Both the position numbers and the translations under genes were made by a program. Below, piece after piece: positions 30,864-37,887 of a stretch of 38,469 nt of DNA (position 1 is its first letter; every line of letters starts with the position of its first letter). The stretch is from Treponema sp. UBA3862 (GTDB lineage Bacteria > Spirochaetota > Spirochaetia > Treponematales > Treponemataceae): assembly GCA_002392405.1 (NCBI GenBank), contig DGGY01000047.1, positions 1-38,469 on the forward strand, given 5' to 3'. The notes under the pieces are model-generated. The model saw nothing but the letters and a program-made list of their open reading frames with translations. It had not been told where the DNA came from and did no database searches.

Positions 30864-31181
30864 ATGAATAATAACGAACTGCAGAATAAAGAAAAAACAG
30901 AAGCTCTTGAAAAAAGTCTTTCAGAGATGTGCTCTCTTCTTGCAAAAAACAATGATACTAAAACCATAAGGGATTTTTTTGAGTGCCTTTTTACCCCTGC
31001 AGAATTAAAAGATTTTGCCACCAGATGGCTTTTGGTTAAAGAAATTGATAACGGAACTACACAGCGCGAAATTGCCAGAAAATTCGGAATGTCGCTCTGT
31101 AAAATTACCAGAGGCAGCAGGGAACTTAAAAAGCCTGATTCTGCATTCCGCCGCTTTCTTGAACTTGCAAAAGAACTTTAG
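30864..31181 (+). CDS. trpR: TrpR-family transcriptional repressor
   Basis: 105 residues, the TrpR length. The C-terminal half fits the Trp repressor fold: FTPAELKDFATRWLLVKEI, then a helix-turn-helix with TQREIARKFG and CKITRGSRELK. The ITRGS.xLK motif matches E. coli TrpR (ITRGSNSLK), and TR before the turn matches its tryptophan-contacting Arg. It is expected to bind DNA with tryptophan as corepressor. The related YerC group also shares this domain, but the ITRGS signature favours TrpR. No trp genes are in the window. It sits alone between the ABC operon and the ankyrin lipoprotein gene. Confidence 0.82.
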   Translation: MNNNELQNKEKTEALEKSLSEMCSLLAKNNDTKTIRDFFECLFTPAELKDFATRWLLVKEIDNGTTQREIARKFGMSLCKITRGSRELKKPDSAFRRFLELAKEL

Positions 31182-31213
31182 TCCCTTCATTTAATTTCCG
31201 ATATTCAAAAAAG

Positions 31214-31236
31214 AAGTGTACTTATTGTGCGCTTTT
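31214..31236 (+). terminator. weak terminator-like hairpin after trpR
   Basis: AAGTGTAC pairs with GTGCGCTT (two T-G pairs) around a TTATT loop, with only four T at its end. It could be a weak terminator or a leader structure of the ankyrin lipoprotein gene. Confidence 0.35.
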
Positions 31237-31277
31237 AGAAAAACTTTCCGGTTTTTTTACGGATATTGGGAGATATC

Positions 31278-34091
31278 ATGAAAAATACAGCACTTAAATC
31301 TATTTTTGCAAAAGTTTTTGTTTTTGCATCCTGCTTTCTTTTTGTTGCGTGCGGGACTACTGCAAAGGTTAGTAAAAGTGATTCAATTCAAAAGCTGATT
31401 CAGGAAGGACGTTATGATGAAGCAAAGGATCTTTTTGCTTCTAAAACAGACATTAACGGTCAGGATGAAAACGGGGATACAGCCCTTCATATCTGTGCCC
31501 GTGTAAATGAAGCCGACCTTATTACTTTTTTAATCATAAAAGGTGCTGACTCTTCAATAGTTAACAACATGGGCGATACTCCGCTTTTAGTTGCAGTAAA
31601 AAATGATAATCTGCAGGCAGCCCAGACTCTGATTACGCTCAAGGCAAATATTTTTGCTAAGGATGCTTCAGAAAACACAGCGCTTCAGATTGCCCTTGCT
31701 AAAGATGAGCTGTGGTATGACGTAATGATTAACGAGCAGACAGGGCAGCTGCGTGATGTAAACGGTGAATCAATCGTACATTATTTTGTCAGGACAGGGG
31801 ATGAAAAATCAATTGCATACTGCATTAAAAACAATATTCCTCTTTCTGTAAAAAATAATTCAGGACAGACTCCTGTTGCCCTTTGTTATCAGAATGCCCA
31901 GGATGTTACTTCAATAAGAATTGCAGCTGCACTTATTCAGGCGGGGGCAGAACCTGTACGCGGGGACTTTGCATATTTTGAAGATGCAGTTAAAACTCAC
32001 AATACAATGCTTCGCTTTACTGACGGTCAGACTCCGATGCACCTTGCAACTATTTCAGGCCACACAGGTGTTGTAAGTTATATCCTTAATGAAAAAACAA
32101 GTGTCCGCCTTACAGACCTTCTTCATGCCCAGGATATTGCAGGTTCAACTCCGCTTCATGAAGCCGTACGCTACGGTCAGGTTGATATTGCAAAGCTTTT
32201 ACTTGCGGCAGGTGCTAAAGTAGATGCTCTTGATGCTGTTGGAAAATCGCCGTTCCTTCTTATTATTCCTCAGGACAAGCAGTATTCAATGTACAGTGCT
32301 CTGATGACTTTTAATGCCGATGTTACCCAGAAAGATATGTTCGGCGATACTGTGCTTCATGTATGTACAATGGCAGGTGTAAAGACGGATGTTCTTCAGC
32401 TTCTTGTAAGCCACGGTGCTCCTGTAAATGAGCGCAATAAAAAAGGTGTAACTCCTTTAAGCCTTGCAATTGAAAAGGGAAACATGGAACATGTTGTGTT
32501 CTATGCCCAGGCAGGTGCAGACATTAACGCAGAAGATATGGAAGGAAATACTCCTCTTGGAAGAGCGCTTGAAAGTCCTTCAATTACAATGCTTAAGACT
32601 CTCGTAACTCCTGCAAACGTGCTTTCTAAAGACAGTTCAGGAAATACACCGCTTCATATTGCAATCATAAAAGACAGCCCTTACGAATATATTGAATATC
32701 TTGTTGCAAGCGGAGCAGATGTAAATGCACGCAATAAGGACGGGGATTCAGTTCTTTTCCTGGCAGTAAAGAAAAATAAAAAAGATGTAGGGGATCTGCT
32801 CCTTTCAAAAAATGCAGACATTTTCGCTTCAAATACAAACAACAATTCTCCGCTTAGAGTAGCGCTTACAAAGGGCGGTGAAGTTCAGGACTGGCTTATT
32901 ACAAGTCAGACCCTCAATACTACTGACGGTTCAGGAAATACTCCGCTTCATTATGCCGCTGAATGGAAGCTCAATACAGCACTTAAAGGCCTCATTCAGA
33001 AAGGTGCAAACATCAATGCCGTAAACGCCAACGGTGAGTCAGCACTTTTCTCTGCGGTAAAGGCAGATTCTCCTTCAACAATTAATATTCTTGTTGAAAA
33101 CGGAATCATTACTGACACGCGTTCAAATCTTACACGCGACCATCTTGGAAACACCCCTCTTCATTATGCCGTAAAATGGAATTCACTCCAGGCCGCACAG
33201 TCTGTAATCTCTCTTGGCTTTGATGTAAACGCACAGAACCTTTCAGGAAAAACTGCTTTGAGTGACTGCTGCCGTTCAAATAAAAAAGATATGGCAATTC
33301 TTTTGATTCACAATGGAGCAAATGTAAACTCTGCTGATGTGAGCGGAAGAACTGTTCTGATTGATGCAATTCAGGCAGGAAGTGAGCAGATGGTAAACCT
33401 TCTTCTTGCAAACGGAGCAAATCCTCAGATTCAGGAGATGAGCGGCCGTAATGCTTACCATGAAGCAGCCCTTACTGCAAACATAAATATAATTAACCTT
33501 ATCCGCAATGCGGGCGGAAATCCTTTGAGCCGCGATACTTATGGAGACAGTCCGTTCAGCCTTGTTTTGCGTTATGATGAAAACGTATTAAAGGCTGTTC
33601 TTGGAAACAACAGAAATATTGTTGATTCTGACGGAAATACACCAGTTCATATTGCAGTTGATAAAAAGGTTTCTTCAAAAGAACTTACGATGCTCATTAA
33701 CATGGGATATCCGATCAGCCAGCGTAACGGTAAGGGAATGACTCCTCTCAATATGGCTGTTACAAACAAACAGAAAAAACTTGCAATGACTTTAATTGAA
33801 AGGGGAGCAGATCCGTTCATTGCAACGATTTCAGGGGACTCAGCCCTTACAAATGCATTCAAGAACGGAAATATTGAAGTTTTAGATGCAATCTGTAAAT
33901 ACAATGCAAGAAAATCAGATACTGCGGGCGATTCAATCCTTCATTACGCTGCACGCCTTGCAAATGAAACACAGGTACAGCACCTTCTTTCACTGGGACT
34001 TGACCGCACTGTTAAAAACTTAAGCGGAGAAACACCGGCTCAGATGGCCCAGAGATGGAACAGGCCTGCAGTTGCAGAACTTTTAAAATAG
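31278..34091 (+). CDS. large ankyrin-repeat lipoprotein
   Basis: 937 residues. The N terminus has a lipoprotein signal (hydrophobic core VFVFASCFLFVAC, probable lipidated Cys25). From about residue 40 to the end it is built almost entirely of ankyrin repeats of about 33 residues, more than twenty in all. Many carry the consensus GNTPLHxA (for example NGDTALHICARV, GSTPLHEAVRYG, GNTPLHYAAEWK, GNTPLHYAVKWN) and LLxxGADxN. Ankyrin arrays bind other proteins; membrane anchoring suggests a periplasmic or surface scaffold. ATG 31278 follows a GGGAG Shine-Dalgarno sequence; an in-frame TTG at 31266 is less likely. The nearly identical repeat frames make it prone to repeat-number variation. It appears to be a single-gene unit. 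Confidence 0.92.
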   Translation: MKNTALKSIFAKVFVFASCFLFVACGTTAKVSKSDSIQKLIQEGRYDEAKDLFASKTDINGQDENGDTALHICARVNEADLITFLIIKGADSSIVNNMGDTPLLVAVKNDNLQAAQTLITLKANIFAKDASENTALQIALAKDELWYDVMINEQTGQLRDVNGESIVHYFVRTGDEKSIAYCIKNNIPLSVKNNSGQTPVALCYQNAQDVTSIRIAAALIQAGAEPVRGDFAYFEDAVKTHNTMLRFTDGQTPMHLATISGHTGVVSYILNEKTSVRLTDLLHAQDIAGSTPLHEAVRYGQVDIAKLLLAAGAKVDALDAVGKSPFLLIIPQDKQYSMYSALMTFNADVTQKDMFGDTVLHVCTMAGVKTDVLQLLVSHGAPVNERNKKGVTPLSLAIEKGNMEHVVFYAQAGADINAEDMEGNTPLGRALESPSITMLKTLVTPANVLSKDSSGNTPLHIAIIKDSPYEYIEYLVASGADVNARNKDGDSVLFLAVKKNKKDVGDLLLSKNADIFASNTNNNSPLRVALTKGGEVQDWLITSQTLNTTDGSGNTPLHYAAEWKLNTALKGLIQKGANINAVNANGESALFSAVKADSPSTINILVENGIITDTRSNLTRDHLGNTPLHYAVKWNSLQAAQSVISLGFDVNAQNLSGKTALSDCCRSNKKDMAILLIHNGANVNSADVSGRTVLIDAIQAGSEQMVNLLLANGANPQIQEMSGRNAYHEAALTANINIINLIRNAGGNPLSRDTYGDSPFSLVLRYDENVLKAVLGNNRNIVDSDGNTPVHIAVDKKVSSKELTMLINMGYPISQRNGKGMTPLNMAVTNKQKKLAMTLIERGADPFIATISGDSALTNAFKNGNIEVLDAICKYNARKSDTAGDSILHYAARLANETQVQHLLSLGLDRTVKNLSGETPAQMAQRWNRPAVAELLK

Positions 34092-34099
34092 TTTAGGAC

Positions 34100-34127
34100 A
34101 TCTCTAAAAATTGCAATTTTTAGAGAT
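34100..34127. repeat. perfect 28-bp palindrome
   Basis: ATCTCTAAAAATTG (34100-34113) is followed directly by its exact reverse complement (34114-34127). It lies 8 bases after the ankyrin gene stop. With no loop it would form a long hairpin in RNA. Its centre supplies the TTGCAA -35 box of the next promoter. It may be a terminator, an operator, or both. Confidence 0.8.
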
Positions 34128-34139
34128 TCACTTTATAAT
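34111..34139 (+). promoter_or_regulatory. candidate promoter before the BI-1 gene
   Basis: TTGCAA (34111-34116), a 17-bp spacer and TATAAT (34134-34139). Start of transcription is predicted at about 34146-34147, on the ATG of a 5-codon ORF. The -35 box is at the centre of the 28-bp palindrome. Confidence 0.55.
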
Positions 34140-34146
34140 TGATTTT

Positions 34147-34164
34147 ATGAAACAGGCTGTCTAA
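34147..34164 (+). CDS. candidate 5-codon leader ORF (MKQAV)
   Basis: ATG AAA CAG GCT GTC TAA, starting 7 bases after a TATAAT. Codons 3-5 and the stop form the left arm of the following terminator-like hairpin. A ribosome on this ORF would prevent the hairpin from forming. Translation is unproven and an ORF this short can arise by chance. Confidence 0.3.
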   Translation: MKQAV

Positions 34165-34192
34165 TAAGTAGTTTTTAGACAGCCGCTTTTTT
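34155..34192 (+). terminator. intrinsic terminator or attenuator in the BI-1 leader
   Basis: GGCTGTCTAA (34155-34164) pairs with TTAGACAGCC (34175-34184), followed by GCTTTTTT. It lies downstream of a promoter (34111-34139) and upstream of the BI-1 gene start (34205). It therefore either ends the ankyrin transcript or attenuates the BI-1 transcript. Confidence 0.8.
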
Positions 34193-34204
34193 ATGGGGGA
34201 TTAA

Positions 34205-34972
34205 ATGCCACAGACAAAAACTCTTTCACTTAAGACTGACGCAGAAAAATCACGCTTTTTGGGCCGCTGCTACGGCTGGATGGCTTTTGCCCTTTTTGTC
34301 AGTGCGGCTGCTGCGTTTTTTACTGCCGCAAATATTTTTGTTACTGATGAAGCAGCAGGAAGAGCTGTTTTATCTCCACTTGGAAAGGCTCTTTTCGGGA
34401 CAGGAATGTTCGGTATAAAGGCTTTTGGTTTTATGTGCCTGTGCGTACTTGAAATTGCTGTTGTAATCTTTTTGTCGGCAAAAATCCGTACCTTGAGCGT
34501 ATTTGCAGCAAGTGCAGGTTTTATTCTTTATTCAGTTATTAACGGTATTACGCTTTCAAGTATTTTTATGGTTTATGAAATTACTTCGATTGCAAATGCT
34601 TTTTTAACGACTGCTGTTACTTTTGTAATAATGTGTATTTACGGCACTAAGACTAAAACTGACCTTACAAAGGCCGGCCGTTATTTAGTTATGGCTTTAA
34701 TGGGAGTGATCTTAGCTTCAGTTATTCATTTTGTATTAAAGATGATTACCGGAGCTCCGCTTGCCATGCTGGATCTTTTAATCAGCATCGCTTCTGTTAT
34801 CATTTTTACAGGCCTCACAGCTTATGATGCCCAGAAAATCATTCTTACTGCGCAGCAGGCTCAGAACACAGATGATTATAAAAAAGTTGCAGTCTTAGGT
34901 GCGCTTGAACTTTACCTTGATTTTGTTAATCTGCTTTTAGCGCTTCTCCATCTTTTTGGAAAAAGAAAATAA
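34205..34972 (+). CDS. Bax inhibitor-1 (YccA/YbhL) family membrane protein
   Basis: 255 residues with about seven membrane helices. Family signatures are SVINGITLSSIFMVYE, LTAYDAQKI and LGALELYLDFVNLLLALLHLFGKRK at the C terminus. Bacterial members are inner-membrane proteins; some behave as pH-sensitive calcium leak channels, and YccA interacts with FtsH. The actual role here is not known. A GGGGGA Shine-Dalgarno sequence precedes ATG 34205. Expression may be attenuated by the hairpin at 34155-34192. The gene converges on the methyltransferase gene. Confidence 0.9.
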   Translation: MPQTKTLSLKTDAEKSRFLGRCYGWMAFALFVSAAAAFFTAANIFVTDEAAGRAVLSPLGKALFGTGMFGIKAFGFMCLCVLEIAVVIFLSAKIRTLSVFAASAGFILYSVINGITLSSIFMVYEITSIANAFLTTAVTFVIMCIYGTKTKTDLTKAGRYLVMALMGVILASVIHFVLKMITGAPLAMLDLLISIASVIIFTGLTAYDAQKIILTAQQAQNTDDYKKVAVLGALELYLDFVNLLLALLHLFGKRK

Positions 34973-35019
34973 AAATAACTGTCCCCTGTTTTGTAAGATA
35001 CAATAAGAGAGGGGAGCAG
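34966..35019 (-). terminator. terminator of the RsmI-like gene
   Basis: On the minus strand CTG-c-TCCCCT (35019-35010) pairs with AGGGGA-CAG (34987-34979), followed by TTATTTTTATTTT. There is no T-run on the plus strand, so it serves only the minus-strand gene. Confidence 0.6.
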
Positions 35020-35036
35020 GGCTGTGGGAAAATAAA

Positions 35037-35747
35037 TTATTTGTAGATAAGGAAAATTGCCGGAATCTTATTGATTTCCGGCTTTTTTGTTTTTTTCCAC
35101 TGGGCAATTGTCTTTGTCGAGATGAATTCCTGACTTGTTGTAAGGCCTGAAGCGATGCAGAGTTTTGTGTCCGGGCGGAGGATTCTTGTCAGGGTGTCAA
35201 ACATCCTGTCATTGCGGTACGGCGTTTCAATAAAAAGCTGAGTCTGGTCCTCTTTGTACATTCTGTTTTCAAGCTGCTTTATTCTGTTTTCCCTTTCTCC
35301 GTTTTTTACAGGAAGATAACCGTTAAAAGCAAAGTTCTGTCCGTTAAATCCGCTTGCCATAACTGCCATAATCATTGAATTAGGTCCTGTCAGCGGAACG
35401 ACGCAGAGATTTTTTTTGTGGGCAAGTTCAACTGCACGGCTTCCCGGATCTCCCACGGCAGGGCAGCCCGCATCTGAAATTACGCCCATGCTTTCGCCTT
35501 TTACAAGCGGGTCTAAAATATGGCTTAAATCCTGATTTTTGTCGGTGTGTTCTGAAAGTTCAGTAAAAGTACACTGGTCAACGGGAAATTCTTTATCCAG
35601 AGAAATCAAAAAGCGTACTGCACATTTTCTGCTTTCAACTATGAAGTGCCTTATCTCAAGAACGATTTTTTTGTTTCCTTCAGGGAGAGAGTTTTCTAAT
35701 GGTCCGTCGCCTAGAGTATTTGGAATTAAGTAAAGGGCTGTTTTCAT
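35037..35747 (-). CDS. RsmI-like tetrapyrrole-methylase-fold SAM methyltransferase
   Basis: 236 residues. It shows the RsmI-type core: MGVISDAGCPAVGDPGSRAVELA, VVPLTGPNSMIMAVMASGFNGQNFAFNGYLPV and FIETPYRNDRM. RsmI 2'-O-methylates C1402 of 16S rRNA. This is the shorter subgroup that starts LYLIPNTLGDG, has a divergent N-terminal half and lacks the usual C-terminal extension, so the exact substrate is uncertain. A TAAAAT lies 6 bases upstream of the ATG and no Shine-Dalgarno sequence is seen, again suggesting a leaderless mRNA. It is a single-gene unit. Confidence 0.85.
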   Translation of the reverse strand: MKTALYLIPNTLGDGPLENSLPEGNKKIVLEIRHFIVESRKCAVRFLISLDKEFPVDQCTFTELSEHTDKNQDLSHILDPLVKGESMGVISDAGCPAVGDPGSRAVELAHKKNLCVVPLTGPNSMIMAVMASGFNGQNFAFNGYLPVKNGERENRIKQLENRMYKEDQTQLFIETPYRNDRMFDTLTRILRPDTKLCIASGLTTSQEFISTKTIAQWKKTKKPEINKIPAIFLIYK

Positions 35748-35770
35748 AAATTTATTTTAGTTTTTTTTTA

Positions 35771-35949
35771 CGGAAGGGGGAAGTCTCCCCCTCGCTCCAG
35801 ACGCGAGCCGCTCCACAAATGACATAAGCGCTTTAGCCCGCTTCTGTCATTTGCTCCGCTTTGTCGTGTCTTGTGCTGCCCCCTCTGCGGGGCTCAATCG
35901 CCGCCCCGCAACGCCACGGCTTGTGACGTCTAAGGAGGGCTGGTGACCG
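35771..35949. repeat. GC-rich hairpin-array repeat, copy C
   Basis: This block occupies most of the 314-base gap 35748-36061, which holds no gene. Hairpins are GGGGGA-AGTC-TCCCCC (35776-35791) and CAAATGACA/TGTCATTTG (35816-35824 and 35845-35853, enclosing AAGCG/CGCTT). A third is TGCGGGG/CCCCGCA (35886-35892 and 35904-35910). On the minus strand it reads AGCCGTGGCGTTGCGGGG, then CCCCGCAGAGGGGGCAGC. These match the plus strand of copy D (38407 onward) at almost every position outside the hairpin loop, so the two copies lie in opposite orientation. The bases are strongly GC-rich beside AT-rich flanks. Confidence 0.75.
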
Positions 35950-35979
35950 GAAAATTGATAAAAATACTTCAACACTTTT

Positions 35980-36009
35980 AATCCGTGAAAATCTGTGTTA
36001 ATCTGAGAA
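35980..36009 (+). repeat. three imperfect 10-bp tandem repeats
   Basis: AATCCGTGAA, AATCTGTGTT and AATCTGAGAA follow one another without gaps, upstream of the isomerase gene and just before its candidate -10 box. With about one helical turn per unit they could be binding sites for a regulator on one face of the DNA. Confidence 0.45.
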
Positions 36010-36021
36010 TTATAAAAAAAA

Positions 36022-36045
36022 ATGCGGTCTAAAAAAACCGCCTGA
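36022..36045 (+). CDS. candidate 7-codon leader ORF (MRSKKTA)
   Basis: ATG CGG TCT AAA AAA ACC GCC TGA, starting 5 bases after TATAAA (36011-36016). The ORF spans a hairpin GCGGT/ACCGC (36024-36028 and 36037-36041) followed by TGATTTTA. The isomerase Shine-Dalgarno sequence comes 6 bases after the TGA. The layout resembles the leaders of leuB and the BI-1 gene. It is weak as a gene call because of its size. Confidence 0.25.
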   Translation: MRSKKTA

Positions 36046-36061
36046 TTTTACTGGAGTCAAT

Positions 36062-36895
36062 ATGAAAATTTTAATCCGTCCTCATGATATTGGAAAAGGA
36101 AGTGCTGACTGGCTTGGAAAGACAGCAAATGAATGGGGCTTTGACGGTGTTCAGCTTGCCATTGCAAAGGCTGTTGAAGGTCAGAACGGAAATCCCGGCA
36201 CGCTTACCCCTCAGGTGATTTCAGAAATAAGGACAGGCTTTAATTCTCATCAGGTTGAAATTCCTCTGCTTGGAGCATATTTTAATCCGGTTCATTCCAA
36301 TAAGGACAAAGTAAAGGCCGGAGCTGAAAAATATGCTGACCACCTTCGCCACGCCTGTGAGTTCGGGGCAAAGTTTGTAGCTTCGGAAACAGGCTCTTAC
36401 AACGATGATAAATGGACTTATAATCCGAAAAATCAGACGGAAGAAGCTTTTCAGGAAGTAAAAAAGATTTTTGCTCCAATGCCTGCAGTTGCAAAAGAAA
36501 GCGGAGTATGCATGGCTTTAGAGGGAGCCTGGGGACACTGTATGTACAGTCCTCAGATGTTAAAGCGTCTTGCTGATGAAATTGACCCGGGACAGAAAAA
36601 CTTCCGTTTTATTGTTGATATTTATAATTATCTTTATATTGGAAATCACGAAAAGCGCGCAGAAATTTTTGCTGACTGCCTTAAACTTTTTAAGGGAAAA
36701 ATCTGCGGATTCCACCTTAAAGACTATGTTGTAAACGGAGAAGAACTTGAAATTGCACCTTTAGGTCAGGGAATAATGGGCTGGCGTGATTTTCTTCCGC
36801 TCATAATGAAAGAAGCTCCTGATGCTTACCTTATTTTTGAAGGGGTAAAGGACGTTCCTGCTTCATTAAAATTTGTAAGGTCAATCACAGGTTAG
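36062..36895 (+). CDS. sugar-phosphate isomerase/epimerase-like TIM-barrel protein
   Basis: 277 residues of the AP endonuclease 2/xylose isomerase-like superfamily. Candidate metal ligands lie in FVASETGSYN, ALEGAWGH, FIVDIYNYL, CGFHLKDY and LIFEGVKD, the usual strand-end positions for Glu, Asp, His and Glu. Members act on sugars, inositols or hydroxypyruvate-type substrates, and no narrower assignment is possible. There is no signal peptide. ATG 36062 has a CTGGAG Shine-Dalgarno sequence. It is a single-gene unit with a leader holding tandem repeats and a small hairpin. Confidence 0.85.
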   Translation: MKILIRPHDIGKGSADWLGKTANEWGFDGVQLAIAKAVEGQNGNPGTLTPQVISEIRTGFNSHQVEIPLLGAYFNPVHSNKDKVKAGAEKYADHLRHACEFGAKFVASETGSYNDDKWTYNPKNQTEEAFQEVKKIFAPMPAVAKESGVCMALEGAWGHCMYSPQMLKRLADEIDPGQKNFRFIVDIYNYLYIGNHEKRAEIFADCLKLFKGKICGFHLKDYVVNGEELEIAPLGQGIMGWRDFLPLIMKEAPDAYLIFEGVKDVPASLKFVRSITG

Positions 36896-36930
36896 CCCGT
36901 AAAAGGCATTTTTTTGCATTACAAGTCTTT

Positions 36931-37722
36931 TTATTCACCTTTCAGGTATTTTACAATCTGGTTTTTGCCCTGGGCTTTTGCCTTGTAAAGGGAAATATCT
37001 GCGTAGCGGATAAGATTTATGAGGTTATCTTTGTTCGGGGTAAAACGGGCAGTGCCCGCACTGACTGTAACTCCGAAATGAGTGTGAATGTCACTTTTAA
37101 GGAGTTTTTCTTTAATGCGCTGGTAGAGGCAGACAGCTTTTTCTGCAGTAGTTTCCGGCATAATGATTAAAAACTCTTCCCCGCCGTAGCGGCAGAAAAC
37201 ATCTTCTTCGCGGATTGTTGATTTAAAAATTGCACTGATTTCAGAGAGAATTGTGTCACCCACAACATGGCCGTAGGTGTCGTTGATTTTTTTAAAGTCG
37301 TCGATATCAAGAAGCATTATTGAAAAATCTTTGTCATAGCGGTTACAGCGGTTTATCTCTTTGCGGAGGTAAATATCCATATAGCGTCGGTTAAAGGCTC
37401 CGGTCAGGCTGTCCTGCATGGCCATTTCTTCCGTTTCCCTGAGAACTTTAATTTCCACAAGAACAGGGGAGTTTATGACCTTGTTTGCGCCGGTAAAATA
37501 GTCAACAATTGCCAGGTAGAGGTTCACTTTTTTACCAAGTTTGTTTTCAAGTTCCTCAAGAGTCTGGCAGATGTTTTTCCAGTGTTCCTTAGCCTGGTGC
37601 TCGGAAAAATCAATGTCGATGTACTGGCTCAAAGAATCCGAATAGGTAAATTTTTCTTCAGGGATGTGTGCGTCAGACCTGGTGTTTATAAGGCCTAAAA
37701 CTTTTTGTGATAATTCGTCCAT
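36931..37722 (-). CDS. diguanylate cyclase (GGDEF domain)
   Basis: 263 residues. The C-terminal GGDEF domain (about 95-263) makes cyclic di-GMP. The active site is RYGGEEF (GGEEF 180-184), and the Mg site lies in LLDIDDFKKINDTYGH. An RxxD inhibitory site is present as REED (171-174), five residues ahead of the active site, so product inhibition is expected. The N-terminal region of about 95 residues has no membrane segment and no domain I recognise; it contains a helix EHWKNICQTLEELENKLGKK that may form the coiled coil for dimerisation. The cyclase is cytoplasmic. A promoter with TATAAT lies just upstream. Confidence 0.93.
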   Translation of the reverse strand: MDELSQKVLGLINTRSDAHIPEEKFTYSDSLSQYIDIDFSEHQAKEHWKNICQTLEELENKLGKKVNLYLAIVDYFTGANKVINSPVLVEIKVLRETEEMAMQDSLTGAFNRRYMDIYLRKEINRCNRYDKDFSIMLLDIDDFKKINDTYGHVVGDTILSEISAIFKSTIREEDVFCRYGGEEFLIIMPETTAEKAVCLYQRIKEKLLKSDIHTHFGVTVSAGTARFTPNKDNLINLIRYADISLYKAKAQGKNQIVKYLKGE

Positions 37723-37744
37723 TATTGTAATTCTCTCGGGAGAA

Positions 37745-37774
37745 ATTATAACAGTTTGTTAAAGTGAAGTTCAA
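37745..37774 (-). promoter_or_regulatory. candidate promoter of the diguanylate cyclase gene
   Basis: Minus strand: TTGAAC (37774-37769), an 18-bp spacer and TATAAT (37750-37745), with the TGT extension directly ahead of the -10 box. The predicted leader is about 15 nt and contains TTCTC/GAGAA inverted arms near its start. Confidence 0.6.
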
Positions 37775-37887
37775 TACAAATTAAGGTCAGAAAGGGTCCT
37801 GAAGGGGAGTTTTTTCTCTGATGGAAAAAATTATTTCCAAAGTCTCCAGATTGGAATCAGGTATTTGAAAAAATTTCCTATCCCGCC

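Noticed and set aside
36024..36041. Minus-strand terminator (GCGGT/ACCGC followed by a long T-run on the minus strand)
   Set aside because: No minus-strand gene would be read into it; the next minus gene is separated by the plus-strand isomerase gene. It was kept only as a leader hairpin.
37822..37839. TGGAAA/TTTCCA hairpin downstream of the DUF763 gene as a terminator
   Set aside because: The stem is AT-rich and no T-run follows on the minus strand.
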